In this document: one piece after another, positions 25,236-33,119 of the stretch | Position numbering within the stretch: the first letter of the stretch is position 1 | Layout: each line of letters opens with the position of its first letter | Source: Salsipaludibacter sp963735045 | GTDB lineage: Bacteria; Actinomycetota; Nitriliruptoria; Nitriliruptorales; Nitriliruptoraceae | DNA: 64,000 bases | Assembly: GCA_963735045.1 (NCBI GenBank) | Contig: CAVTIZ010000003.1 | Span: forward strand, 1,936,244-2,000,243 | Direction: 5' to 3' | The notes under the pieces: model-generated | The model's database searches: none | Seen by the model: only the letters and a program-made list of their open reading frames with translations | Told to the model about the DNA's origin: nothing | Program-made: the position numbers and the translations under genes

Positions 25236-25251
25236 ACACTACATGTTGTGG
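25236..25251 (-). promoter_or_regulatory. NrdR box 2 upstream of nrdJ
   Basis: ACACTACATGTTGTGG is a close match to the NrdR-box consensus. It is phased with box 1 and lies about 250 nt before the nrdJ start codon. It probably overlaps or flanks the nrdJ promoter. Confidence 0.7.
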
Positions 25252-25643
25252 TTTGCCTCCCCCGTCCCCAGCGTTGTCCCCAACACGTCCACATCCTGCG
25301 CGGTGCTGTGCACACCCTTCCCACACCTCGGACGGATCGTCCCCGAGCGCGCTGGGTGCACACCGCCGCCCGTCGAGGAGCCACGAGCCGCACAGCCGTC
25401 GATCGGCCGTCGTGGGAACCGCGACAGGCCCGTGGTCGGCGACGCATGCTGCACCGACCGCGCCGGGCGAGGCCGCGGGACCGAGGGCGCTGGGTGAGCG
25501 GGCGGTCGCGGCCACTGCACCGCGCTGGCAGTCATCTGACGGATGCGGCGCGCGACCGGTGACAGGGATGCTCGACGACACCGACGGGGACGACACCCGA
25601 CCGCGACCACCCCACCACCCGATCACCAACGAAGGGCGGCCCC

Positions 25644-26255
25644 ATGGCCGGCATCGTCTCACGCGCCTTCCGGCGCCGCCGCACCACCGCCGACGCGGTG
25701 GTCGACCGGCTGCCACCCGGGCAGTACCAGACCACGGGCTGGCCGGTGCTGTCGGCCGGCCCGACCCCGCGCATCGATGCCGATGCGTGGTCGATCACCG
25801 TCGACGGCGAGGTCGCACGACCACGGACGTGGACGGCGGCCGACGTCGCCGCGCTCCCCCAGGAGGAGGTCGTGCGCGACATCCACTGCGTCACGCGCTG
25901 GTCGCGCTTCGACATGTCCTTCCGGGGCGTGCCGGTCGCGGCGCTGCTGGACGAGGCCGGGGCGACCGGGACCCACGTGATGGTGCACTCGACCGGTGGC
26001 TACACGACCAACCTCGGGATGGACGACCTCGCCGAGGGCCGTGCCTGGGCGGTCACCCACGTCGACGGCGAGCCGCTGGCGCCCGTGCACGGTGGCCCGG
26101 TCCGGCTCGTGGTCCCCCACCTGTACTTCTGGAAGAGCGCCAAGTGGCTGTCGGGCCTCCACGTGCTGGACCACGACGAGCCGGGCTTCTGGGAGGTCAA
26201 CGGCTACCACATGCACGGCGACCCCTGGCGCCAGGAGCGCTACAGCAGTGACTGA
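25644..26255 (+). CDS. Sulfite-oxidase-like molybdopterin oxidoreductase
   Basis: Encodes 203 residues, ATG at 25644. It matches the oxidoreductase molybdopterin-binding domain (sulfite oxidase/MsrP-like): WSITVDGEVARP, the Mo-ligating Cys in DIHCVTRWSRFD, a GYTTNLGMDDL block, PVRLVVPHLYFWKSAKWL and a C-terminal GFWEVNGYHMHGDPW. No signal peptide is seen, so it may be cytoplasmic, unlike exported MsrP. The next gene, overlapping by 8 nt, encodes a flavin reductase that probably passes electrons to the Mo centre. The substrate is unknown. Confidence 0.88.
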   Translation: MAGIVSRAFRRRRTTADAVVDRLPPGQYQTTGWPVLSAGPTPRIDADAWSITVDGEVARPRTWTAADVAALPQEEVVRDIHCVTRWSRFDMSFRGVPVAALLDEAGATGTHVMVHSTGGYTTNLGMDDLAEGRAWAVTHVDGEPLAPVHGGPVRLVVPHLYFWKSAKWLSGLHVLDHDEPGFWEVNGYHMHGDPWRQERYSSD

Positions 26256-26982
26256 CCCGAGCGGTTCTGAGGCGACCGGCCCCGACGCCTGGCAGGTGGG
26301 GACCATCACGGCGATCGTCCCCCAGACGCCCACGGTGCGGGCCTACCGGATCGCGCTGCCCGACTGGGTGGCGCACCTGCCCGGCCAGCACTACGACGTG
26401 CGCCTGACCGCGCCCGACGGCTACACCGCCCAGCGTTCCTACTCGGTGTCGTCGTCCCCGCTGGACGTCGGTGAGGTCGAACTGATGGTCGAGGCCGTGC
26501 CCGACGGTGAGGTGTCGTGGTGGTTCCACGAGGTCGCACGGGTCGGCGACGTCGTCGAGCTGCGCGGGCCGCTGACGACCTGGTTCGCGTGGCGTGGCGA
26601 GTCACCGGTCCTGCTCGTGGCCGGGGGCTCCGGGGTCGTGCCGTTGCTGGCGATGCTGCGCCACTGCCGACGCACGGATGCCACCGCCACGATGCGGCTG
26701 GTGTGGTCGGTGCGCACCGGCGACGACGTGATCGCGGCCGACGAGCTCGGACCCGACACCGTGGTGACGTTCACGCGTCGTCCACCGGCGGGCTGGACCG
26801 GTGCGACCGGGCGCCTGGACGCCGAGCTGGTGGCCCGTGCCGGCATCGACCCGCACGCCCCCGACGCGCTCGCGTTCGTGTGTGGCTCCAACGGCTTCGT
26901 CGAGACCGCCACCGGCGCGCTGGCCACGCTCGGGTGGGCGCCCGACCGCGTGCGCACGGAACGCTTCGGACCCAGCGGCTGA
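26248..26982 (+). CDS. FNR-type FAD/NAD(P) oxidoreductase partner
   Basis: Encodes 244 residues from GTG 26248, inside the end of the previous gene, with AGGAG upstream. FAD-binding barrel with RSYSVSSSP; NAD(P)-binding half with LLVAGGSGVVPLLAMLRH and the C-terminal FVCGSNGFVETA, as in ferredoxin-NADP reductase-like enzymes. There is no fused 2Fe-2S domain, so electrons would pass directly to the partner. The overlap with the molybdopterin gene indicates a two-subunit NAD(P)H-linked reductase. A proline or Trp tail is absent, so NADPH versus NADH preference cannot be judged. Confidence 0.88.
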   Translation: MTDPSGSEATGPDAWQVGTITAIVPQTPTVRAYRIALPDWVAHLPGQHYDVRLTAPDGYTAQRSYSVSSSPLDVGEVELMVEAVPDGEVSWWFHEVARVGDVVELRGPLTTWFAWRGESPVLLVAGGSGVVPLLAMLRHCRRTDATATMRLVWSVRTGDDVIAADELGPDTVVTFTRRPPAGWTGATGRLDAELVARAGIDPHAPDALAFVCGSNGFVETATGALATLGWAPDRVRTERFGPSG

Positions 26983-27134
26983 CGACCCCACCGCGCCAGT
27001 CACGCCACGTCCGACAGCCACCGGCTCCGGGTGGGCGCGACGCCGTCCGTTGGCTCGTCCCGGGCCGACCGACCGACCCGTGTGCGTCGGTGCCCGGCTG
27101 ACGTCCGGTCGTCGGTCGCCGTCCGCCCCGGGCC

Positions 27135-27140
27135 TAGACT
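27135..27140 (+). promoter_or_regulatory. -10 element TAGACT of the AI-2E family gene
   Basis: TAGACT lies 51 nt before ATG 27192 in the spacer after the FNR gene, one of the recurrent TAGNNT hexamers. Confidence 0.4.
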
Positions 27141-27191
27141 GCGGCTCGGCGCGACACGACGTCGCGCTCCCCCGTTCGAGCGGACGCCTGC

Positions 27192-28502
27192 ATGACCGAT
27201 TCCCCCGACAGCCCCCGCCAGTGGTGGGACGAGGTCACCGGACGCATCCCCAGTTGGCTGGTGGTCGCGGCCGTGTGGGTCGTCGCCGTCGGGGTGTTGC
27301 TCGGGGCGGCCTACACCGTGCTCAACCTCACGGCCACGCTGCTGGTGGTGACGCTGCCACTGTTGATCGCGATCGTGCTGTCGACGTTGTGCGTCCCCCC
27401 ACGCAACGCCCTGGTCGCGCGCGGGGTCCCGCGAGCGCTGGCGACCTTCATCGTGGTGATCGGCGGCATCGCCGTGCTGGTCGGGATCCTGGCCGCGATG
27501 GCCCCGTCCTTCATCAGCCAGATCCAGGACCTCGGCCCGACCCTGCTGGAAGGCCGCGACGAGCTGTTCGCATGGCTGCGCGACGGTCCCCTGAACCTCG
27601 AGGTCAACAACTTCGGGGACTTGTGGGCGCGGGTCCAGAGCATCATCGGTGGTGGCGGCGACAGCGGTGGCGGCGGTGGTGGCGGCGGCTCCGGCATCGT
27701 CGGCAACGTCCTGACCGGCGTGTCCACGGCGGGGCAGTTCCTGGCCGGCCTCGCGCTGATGATCGTGCTGCTGTTCTTCCTGGTCAAGGACGGCGACATC
27801 ATCGTGGCCTGGTTCCAGGGCCTGCTGCGCGAGTCCCACCGTCCCACGGCCCGCGCACTGGGCTCGCGGGCCTGGACCGCGCTGTCCGGCTACGTCCGCG
27901 GGACCGCCACCATCGCCCTGGTCGACGCGATCGGGGTCGGCATCGGGCTGCTGATCATCGGTGTGCCCCTGGTCCTGCCGCTGGCCCTGCTGGTGTTCTT
28001 CGGGGCGTTCCTGCCCGTGATCGGGGCGTTCATCGCCGGGCTGGTGGCCGTGCTGGTGGCCCTGGCCGACGGCGGGCTGTCGATGGGCATCTGGGCGCTG
28101 GTCGTGATCCTGGTCGTCCAGCAGATCGAGGGCAACCTGCTGCACCCGTTGGTGATGCGTCGGGCCGTGGCGCTGCACCCCGTCGTGGTGCTGGTCGCCC
28201 TGGGCGCGGGAGCCGCCCTGGCCGGGATCGTCGGTGCATTCCTGTCGGTCCCCGTGGCGGCGGTCGCCGCTGCGGTCGGCAACGAACTGCGGCTCCGCGC
28301 CCAGCACGGACACCTGACCGCGGCGACCGCCGGGGCAGCCCCCGGCGAACCACTGGGCGGGCCCGGCGGGTACCTGGCTGAGCACGGCGAGTCGTTGCCC
28401 GCCCAGGTGGCCCAGGACAACGCCCCCGGCCTGCACCCCCAGCACGACCACGGCGAGGACCCCGAGGACGGTCCCGACCCGGTCGAGGAGCGCGGGCTGT
28501 AG
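27192..28502 (+). CDS. AI-2E family (PerM/YdiK-type) transporter
   Basis: Encodes 436 residues, ATG at 27192. It has eight or so membrane helices in the AI-2E exporter arrangement: two N-terminal helices, a large extracytoplasmic loop (about residues 100-175, containing a Gly/Ser-rich run GGGGDSGGGGGGGGSG), then the conserved cytoplasmic and pore half with VIGAFIAGLVAVLVAL, QQIEGNLLHPLVM and the VALHPVVVLVALGAGAALAG block. The tail after residue 375 is hydrophilic and His/Asp/Glu-rich. Family members export quorum signals or act as Na+/H+ antiporters; the role here is open. Confidence 0.88.
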   Translation: MTDSPDSPRQWWDEVTGRIPSWLVVAAVWVVAVGVLLGAAYTVLNLTATLLVVTLPLLIAIVLSTLCVPPRNALVARGVPRALATFIVVIGGIAVLVGILAAMAPSFISQIQDLGPTLLEGRDELFAWLRDGPLNLEVNNFGDLWARVQSIIGGGGDSGGGGGGGGSGIVGNVLTGVSTAGQFLAGLALMIVLLFFLVKDGDIIVAWFQGLLRESHRPTARALGSRAWTALSGYVRGTATIALVDAIGVGIGLLIIGVPLVLPLALLVFFGAFLPVIGAFIAGLVAVLVALADGGLSMGIWALVVILVVQQIEGNLLHPLVMRRAVALHPVVVLVALGAGAALAGIVGAFLSVPVAAVAAAVGNELRLRAQHGHLTAATAGAAPGEPLGGPGGYLAEHGESLPAQVAQDNAPGLHPQHDHGEDPEDGPDPVEERGL

Positions 28503-28661
28503 CCCGTCGTCGCGCACATCGACCTCGCCACGGGTGCACGCGTGGTGCGCACGATCCACCGATTCCCCGGTCGCGGACCCGTGGCCAGCGTCGCCTCTGG
28601 CACGCTGGGAACGAGCCGGTCCCGACCAGGCCCACACCACCGATGACGGACGGACGCTGCC

Positions 28662-29624
28662 ATGGTCCACGCTGACGAGATCCGCCTGCGCCTGTTGACC
28701 CTGGAGGACCTGGACTGGGTCTGGGACGTCAACGAGGCCACGTCGACCACGCTGGCGCCGTCCCTGGGCTTCGACCTTCCCCGGCTGGCCGACGACCTCG
28801 ACCACGGTCGCTGGGCCTCCGACGACCGCTGGGGCTGGGCCATCCTCGCCAACGGCCACCCGGTGGGGTTCATCCTGCTGACCGACCTGGACATCGGCGA
28901 CGCCGTGCTGCACGTGCGGCTGCTGGCGGCCCGTCGTGGCCAGGGGATCGGCCGGGCCGTCCTGCGCAAGATCGCCGACCACCACTTCACCGACGACCCC
29001 GACCTGATCCGCATCGCCGGGACCGTCCACGAACGCAACGTCCCGATGCAGCGCGCCTTCAACGCCGCCGGGTTCCGGATGGAGGCCCGCTACCGGGACT
29101 GGGTCAGCGACGGCGACGAGCTGCCCGCGGACCTGTGGGCCTACGCCCTGACCCGGCGCGACTGGGAGGCCGGCCACCACCACGCCGACACCGGCTACGA
29201 CCTGCACGGCCTGGTCTTCACCGTCGACGACGTGCTGGAGGGGCCCACGGCCGGGTCCCACGGGCTGTCGTTCGCCTTCCTGCAGGAGGGCAAGCGGGTC
29301 ACCGCGACCTTCGAGTCCCACCAGGTCGATGACGGTGAACTGGCCGGGATCCTGTCGGGCGACATCGTCCACTACCGCTACGTGCAGGACTACGCCCGCA
29401 TCGAGGACGGCACGCTGATCCACGGCGACGGCACCCTCCACGTCCAGTCCGGGGCCGACGGCAACCTCGTGCTGGTGAACTCCTGGACCGACGACGACGA
29501 CCGCCACGGCCGCACCCTGCTGCGCCAGGTCGGCGCCGAGTCCGCCGCCGTGCTCACCCACGACGACCCCGACGACCTCGACGACGCACGGGTCGGGCTG
29601 GTCGCCAACGGGGAGCCGTCGTGA
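28662..29624 (+). CDS. GNAT acetyltransferase fused to a beta-barrel-like domain
   Basis: Encodes 320 residues, ATG at 28662. The N-terminal part (about 1-165) is a RimJ/RimL-like GNAT: IRLRLLTLEDLDWVW, a beta-bulge strand AVLHVRLLAARRGQGIGRAV (acetyl-CoA loop RGQGIG) and NVPMQRAFNAAGF. After a short hinge, residues about 175-290 form a separate beta-rich domain (YDLHGLVFTVDDV, LSFAFLQEGKRVTATFES, IVHYRYVQDYARI, LVLVNSWTDD). The order of strands recalls small proteins often labelled n-acetylglutamate synthase-like, which remains tentative. The fusion is intact and in one frame. The next gene starts 4 nt before its stop. Confidence 0.75.
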   Translation: MVHADEIRLRLLTLEDLDWVWDVNEATSTTLAPSLGFDLPRLADDLDHGRWASDDRWGWAILANGHPVGFILLTDLDIGDAVLHVRLLAARRGQGIGRAVLRKIADHHFTDDPDLIRIAGTVHERNVPMQRAFNAAGFRMEARYRDWVSDGDELPADLWAYALTRRDWEAGHHHADTGYDLHGLVFTVDDVLEGPTAGSHGLSFAFLQEGKRVTATFESHQVDDGELAGILSGDIVHYRYVQDYARIEDGTLIHGDGTLHVQSGADGNLVLVNSWTDDDDRHGRTLLRQVGAESAAVLTHDDPDDLDDARVGLVANGEPS

Positions 29625-30418
29625 CCGGTCACCCGGTGCGCATCCTGGTCGTGGCCGTGCTGGCCGTGGCGCTCGCGGGCTGCCTGAAGTTCGACATGGA
29701 CCTGGCGGTGTCGTCCGACGACACCGTGGACGGCACGATGATCCTCGCCGTGGACCGGTCGCTGGTCGAACTGGGCGGTGGACAGCTCGACGACCTGGTC
29801 GCCGACGCCGGCCCGCTGCCCGAGGGGTTGGAGGGCGTGACCGTCGAGCCGTTCGAGGACGACGACCACGTCGGCCAGGAGTACCGACTCGACGACGTGC
29901 CGCTCGAGGCCCTGGCCGAGGGCGGGGACCCCGACGCCCTGCGGATCGTGCGCGACGGTGACGTGTTCCGCGTGTCGGGGGCCATGGACCTGACCCAGGG
30001 CATGACGCCCGGAACCGACGACCTCGGCGACCTCGGGCTGGACCCGTCGGTGCTGCTGTCCGACCTGGACCTGCGGATCCGGCTGACCTTCCCGGGCGAG
30101 GTCCTGGAGTCCAACGGCACCGTGGACGGCACCTCCGTCACGTGGGAGCCCGTGGTCGGGCAGGCCAACGAACTGACCGCCGTCGCGCGGGCCGATGCCG
30201 GCCTGGTCGGACTCGCGTGGTGGGTGGGCCTCGCGCTGCTGGTCGCGCTCGGACTGGTGGTCCTGGCGATCGTGTGGCTGGCGCGCCGGTCGCGCCCGGT
30301 CACGGCGACCGCCGACGGCCCGGTGGCGGCGACGCCCGCGTCGGCGCCACCACCGCCACCCCCACCGCCACCGGCGCCTCGCCAGCGGCCACCACCGCCG
30401 CCCCCACCCCCGGCCTGA
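29621..30418 (+). CDS. LppM-like lipoprotein with C-terminal membrane helix
   Basis: Encodes 265 residues from GTG 29621 (GTGA overlap with the GNAT gene). Signal peptide with lipobox ALAGC (Cys20), then an LppM-type beta domain (LKFDMDLAVSSDDTVDGTMI through LDLRIRLTFPGEVLESNGTV, WEPVVGQANELTA). A transmembrane helix spans about residues 206-227 (WWVGLALLVALGLVVLAIVW), followed by a basic stop and a Pro-rich cytoplasmic tail. The protein would be held on the outer face by both lipid and helix. LppM in mycobacteria affects phagosome handling; the function here is unknown. Confidence 0.8.
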   Translation: MTGHPVRILVVAVLAVALAGCLKFDMDLAVSSDDTVDGTMILAVDRSLVELGGGQLDDLVADAGPLPEGLEGVTVEPFEDDDHVGQEYRLDDVPLEALAEGGDPDALRIVRDGDVFRVSGAMDLTQGMTPGTDDLGDLGLDPSVLLSDLDLRIRLTFPGEVLESNGTVDGTSVTWEPVVGQANELTAVARADAGLVGLAWWVGLALLVALGLVVLAIVWLARRSRPVTATADGPVAATPASAPPPPPPPPPAPRQRPPPPPPPPA

Positions 30419-30582
30419 GCGGGCGTCCGTCGGTGCGTACGTCAGCCCCACGGTGAGCGCCACGCGTGCGTTCACGTCCCCGTCATGGTCTTTCGGGGCA
30501 CCGCACGACACACTGCACCTCGAATGGCGGCCGGTGCCGGGGGGCCCGGCCGTCATTCATGCCCGGACCGCCCGTGGCGCCG

Positions 30583-31455
30583 TCAGGTGCGTTCCCCGTC
30601 GTCGTCGAGGTCGTCGCCGAACGGGTCGAGGTCGGGGTCGGCCCCGGGCATCGTCGCCACGCCGACCTGCAGCGCCCGGGCCACGGCGTAGACCATCCCG
30701 TCCAGCCCGACGACCGCCGACCGCGCCGACAGCTTGCGGCCGTCGGCGCGGTCCAGCACGGCCGCGATGCGCACCGACTCCCCCACCGGCAACCGCGAGT
30801 ACCAGGTGACGTCGAAGCCCCCGAGCAGCGCCCCACCGAAGCCGTGCTCGCGGCAGGCGTCGCGTGCGGCCCACACCGTCGGGCAGTCCAGCACGGCCGC
30901 CACCACCGCCGGGCGCACGAACTGGCCATGGGGACCCGCGTCGGCCTCGTCGCCCTCCCACGCCTCGGCCACGGCGCCGTCGGGGAACCACCCGGGGAAC
31001 AGGTGCAGGCCGGCCGGGTTGCGTGCGCCGCAGACCACGCAGTCGGGCGCGGCCGGAACGGCCTGGGGACGTGGGAGTGGGTCACGCAACCCGATCCGGA
31101 CCAGGTCGGCATGGTCGTCGACGTCGTCGCCACGACCGCCCACGTCCACCGTGGCGGTGACGGTGGGTTCGGGCCCCCCCACCGTGGCCACCGACGCCGA
31201 CCAGTCCGTGTCGCCGCCCGCCGTGGGGGTCAACGTCGCCACCAGGTCGGCGTCGGTCGGCGTCGGGTGGTGCAGGTGGGCCCGCACGCGGGAGACACGG
31301 CCATCGGTGACCGCGGCCACGGCCAGCGCCGGCACGGCTGCGGCCAGCCCGCCCTGGAGCACGTCGGGGGGGCCGGTCAGCGTCGCCGGCGCACGGACCG
31401 GGACACGGTGACCCACCCCGTGCGGCGTGGCCGTGCCGAACTCGAGGTCGTCCAT
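30583..31455 (-). CDS. Hotdog-fold thioesterase-like protein
   Basis: Encodes 290 residues. ATG at 31455 follows GGGAGCG. The central motif CVVCGARNPAGLHLFPGWF is typical of PaaI/hotdog proteins that begin their second hotdog with CxxCG-NPxGL. The N-terminal half (LQGGLAAAVPALAVAAV, VSRVRAHLHHPTP) looks like the first hotdog of a double-hotdog arrangement, followed by the second with FVRPAVVAAVLDCPTVWAA and WYSRLPVGESVRI. No catalytic Asp or Glu can be assigned with certainty. It may act on acyl-CoA. It is divergent from nrdR. Confidence 0.7.
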   Translation of the reverse strand: MDDLEFGTATPHGVGHRVPVRAPATLTGPPDVLQGGLAAAVPALAVAAVTDGRVSRVRAHLHHPTPTDADLVATLTPTAGGDTDWSASVATVGGPEPTVTATVDVGGRGDDVDDHADLVRIGLRDPLPRPQAVPAAPDCVVCGARNPAGLHLFPGWFPDGAVAEAWEGDEADAGPHGQFVRPAVVAAVLDCPTVWAARDACREHGFGGALLGGFDVTWYSRLPVGESVRIAAVLDRADGRKLSARSAVVGLDGMVYAVARALQVGVATMPGADPDLDPFGDDLDDDGERT

Positions 31456-31552
31456 GGTCGCTCCCGGATCGCCGGTCGTGGGCGACCACGGGTGGTCGCC
31501 ACGACGACGCTAGGGCCGCGCTGGCCGTCGCGGGAGCCGCATGGTCCAGCGC

Positions 31553-31558
31553 TAGGGT
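31553..31558 (+). promoter_or_regulatory. -10 element TAGGGT of nrdR
   Basis: TAGGGT lies 47 nt before the nrdR GTG. No NrdR box is seen here. A short GTCCAC/GTGGAC hairpin lies in the leader near 31570-31585. Confidence 0.4.
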
Positions 31559-31605
31559 GCCCTGCGGGTGTCCACCGTCGTGGACGGACCCGGGAGGATC
31601 CACAG

Positions 31606-32067
31606 GTGCGGTGTCCGGTGTGTGCGGCCGACGACGATCGGGTCGTGGACTCGCGTCCGGCAGACGACGCCACCACGATCCGGCGACGGCGTGAGTGCGG
31701 GGCCTGCGGGCGCCGGTTCACCACCTTCGAACGGATCGAGCAGCCGCCACTGCTGGTGCGCAAGCGATCCGGGAGCGTGTCCCCGTTCCGCCGCGACAAC
31801 GTCCTCGAGGGCATGTCGCGCGCGGCCAAGAACCGCGTCCCGATGGAGGACCTGCGCCACGCCGCGGTGGAGGTCGAGGCCCGACTGCGACGCGACGGGG
31901 ACGAGGTCACCTCCGAGCAGGTCGGCCTGGCGGTCCTGGGCGAACTGCGTGGGCTCGACCCGGTCGCCTACGTCCGGTTCGCGTCGGTCTACAAGAACTT
32001 CCAGGGACCCGAGGACTTCGAGTCCGAGTTGTCCGAGCTGCGCAAGGACGCGCCGCCGAAGGGATGA
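31606..32067 (+). CDS. nrdR: Transcriptional repressor NrdR
   Basis: Encodes 153 residues, the usual NrdR length. GTG at 31606 follows GGGAGGA. The N-terminal zinc ribbon has CPVC (after VR) and CGACGRRFTTFE with the four Cys; the central ATP-cone (about residues 46-136) reads PPLLVRKRSGSVSPFRRDNV, then LGELRGLDPVAYVRFASVYK. NrdR senses ATP/dATP and represses ribonucleotide reductase genes; two candidate NrdR boxes lie before nrdJ 6 kb away. Its place beside the LysM gene and lexA follows the mycobacterial order. The tail ends in a terminator hairpin. Confidence 0.95.
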   Translation: MRCPVCAADDDRVVDSRPADDATTIRRRRECGACGRRFTTFERIEQPPLLVRKRSGSVSPFRRDNVLEGMSRAAKNRVPMEDLRHAAVEVEARLRRDGDEVTSEQVGLAVLGELRGLDPVAYVRFASVYKNFQGPEDFESELSELRKDAPPKG

Positions 32068-32076
32068 GACGGAGGA

Positions 32077-32115
32077 GCCCGGTGCCTTGACAGGGCGGGT
32101 GCAAGGACACCGGGC
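32077..32115. terminator. Terminator hairpin after nrdR
   Basis: GCCCGGTGCCTTG pairs with CAAGG-a-CACCGGGC (13 bp with one bulged A, 12-nt loop). It lies between nrdR and the convergent LysM gene. Confidence 0.6.
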
Positions 32116-32209
32116 ACAGGGTGGTTCGCAGCCGGTCCGGTCGTGGTTTGCACGGTGGGTCGAGACGCCGCGATTCGCGCGTTGGTCGCACGTCGCCGTG
32201 CGTCCAGTC

Positions 32210-32776
32210 TCAGTTCGGCAGGTCGGGGACCCGCAGGACGGTGCCCACCGACACCGTGGGCGACGACAGGTCGTTGGCATCGAGCAGCAATGCCACGGTG
32301 TCCCGCACGTCGTCGCCGGCCGGGGTCAGGTCGCTGGCGATCCCCCACAGGGTGTCGCCCCCCTCGACCACGACGGTTCCGGCCGTGGCCGGGTCGCCGT
32401 CGGCCGACGCCTGGGACATGCCCGACACGGCCGCCACGAACACGGCCACCAGCACGGTCACGAAGGCCAGCGCGAGCAGCCGGCGCCGGCGCGCGACGGG
32501 CGAGGGGTCCGCCGCGGTGGTGACCAGGTCGTTGGCGCCCCCACGACGGGCCGCGCCGACCGTGGCCACGGGCGGGACGACGACCTCGACGCCGTCCCGG
32601 ACGACCGTCAACGGGCGCCGTGCGGTCGGGCGAGAGGTCGGGCGGGCACGGCCGGCCGGGTGCTCGCGACGCGGCGCACCCACGGCAGCCGCCAGGTCGG
32701 CCAACAGGTCCTCGCCGGCCGTGGACAGGGGCCGGTTGGGGTCGCGACCCGGGAAGGGGTGGATGGCGGCGCTCAT
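32210..32776 (-). CDS. LysM protein divergent from lexA, probable damage-induced division inhibitor
   Basis: Encodes 188 residues, ATG at 32776. A cytoplasmic basic region of about 90 residues (RREHPAGRARPTSRPTARRP), one transmembrane helix (about residues 100-120, LALAFVTVLVAVFVAAVSG), then an extracytoplasmic LysM domain (VVVEGGDTLWGIASDL to TVLRVPDLP). The layout and position match the SOS division suppressors next to lexA in Actinobacteria, such as DivS and mycobacterial Rv2719c/ChiZ. There is no hydrolase domain. Upstream are both a RecA-NDp-type promoter (32843-32865) and LexA boxes (from 32901), supporting induction by DNA damage. The function is inferred from these parallels. Confidence 0.82.
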   Translation of the reverse strand: MSAAIHPFPGRDPNRPLSTAGEDLLADLAAAVGAPRREHPAGRARPTSRPTARRPLTVVRDGVEVVVPPVATVGAARRGGANDLVTTAADPSPVARRRRLLALAFVTVLVAVFVAAVSGMSQASADGDPATAGTVVVEGGDTLWGIASDLTPAGDDVRDTVALLLDANDLSSPTVSVGTVLRVPDLPN

Positions 32777-32842
32777 CGGGGATCCTGACGACTCGGCGGG
32801 CGGTGCTCGGCGGGCGGTGGTTGGCGGCGGGCGGTGGTGGAG

Positions 32843-32865
32843 ACCGTACGAACGGGGTGTGACAA
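32843..32865 (-). promoter_or_regulatory. RecA-NDp-like (PafBC-type) promoter of the LysM gene
   Basis: On the minus strand: TTGTCA, 11 nt, TACGGT, fitting TGTCR-N3-N8-TAnnnT, the LexA-independent damage promoter known in mycobacteria. It lies 67 nt before the LysM start. The 30-bp surroundings closely resemble those at 43819-43840 before recA. Confidence 0.6.
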
Positions 32866-32900
32866 CCCGGCCGCGCGATGCCCGTCACCGGTGCTGGTGA

Positions 32901-32916
32901 TCGAACGCGTGTTCGC
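32901..32916. promoter_or_regulatory. LexA box
   Basis: TCGAACGCGTGTTCGC differs from the actinobacterial consensus TCGAACRNRTGTTCGA in the last base only. It is the box nearest to the LysM gene. Confidence 0.8.
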
Positions 32917-32935
32917 TCCGTGGGACGAGCATGCC

Positions 32936-32951
32936 CCGTACACGTGTTCGA
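32936..32951. promoter_or_regulatory. Degenerate LexA box
   Basis: CCGTACACGTGTTCGA: the right half-site is perfect; the left half has CGTAC instead of CGAAC. Confidence 0.45.
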
Positions 32952-32958
32952 GTCAAGT

Positions 32959-32974
32959 TCGAACGCGCGTACGA
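32959..32974. promoter_or_regulatory. Degenerate LexA box
   Basis: TCGAACGCGCGTACGA: left half perfect, right half GTACGA for GTTCGA. Confidence 0.5.
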
Positions 32975-33033
32975 TTCCCGACGTCACCACGCAACACGAG
33001 CCACGTTCCCCCACAGCCGCGTCATCCCCCGAC

Positions 33034-33049
33034 CAGAACAGGTGTTCGC
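33034..33049 (+). promoter_or_regulatory. LexA box overlapping the lexA -35
   Basis: CAGAACAGGTGTTCGC, one mismatch in each outer half. It covers the position where the -35 (TTCGCC, 33045-33050) of the lexA promoter would lie. Confidence 0.6.
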
Positions 33050-33068
33050 CATGGCGCCGGCCACCTGC

Positions 33069-33074
33069 TAGCAT
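33069..33074 (+). promoter_or_regulatory. -10 element TAGCAT of lexA
   Basis: TAGCAT directly precedes the LexA box at 33075-33090, giving a start of transcription around 33081, inside the box. This is a classic autorepression layout. Confidence 0.6.
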
Positions 33075-33090
33075 TCGAACACGTGTTCAC
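33075..33090 (+). promoter_or_regulatory. LexA box of lexA
   Basis: TCGAACACGTGTTCAC, a near-perfect match to the consensus, located at the predicted transcription start of lexA. Confidence 0.82.
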
Positions 33091-33119
33091 GCAGCGCACG
33101 GACCCGACCGCCGCGACAG

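Larger units (their letters stand above)
24987..25643. other. nrdJ upstream region and divergent spacer
   Basis: About 650 nt separate nrdJ from the molybdopterin oxidoreductase gene. The nrdJ-proximal part is a leader of up to 220 nt without a recognisable cobalamin-riboswitch B12 box. At 25203-25251 lie two NrdR-box-like palindromes. From 25260 to 25640 nothing further was identified. Confidence 0.5.

Noticed and set aside
25200..25320. Possible DnaA boxes or a chromosome origin in the nrdJ upstream region (TTGTCCCC, TTGTGGAC)
   Set aside because: No close match to TTATCCACA, no cluster, and no dnaA/dnaN nearby; the palindromes fit NrdR boxes better.
27000..29561. 853-codon minus-strand open frame across the AI-2E and GNAT genes
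   Set aside because: It spans two genes with clear motifs on the other strand; the composition is His/Gln/Arg/Gly-rich shadow sequence.
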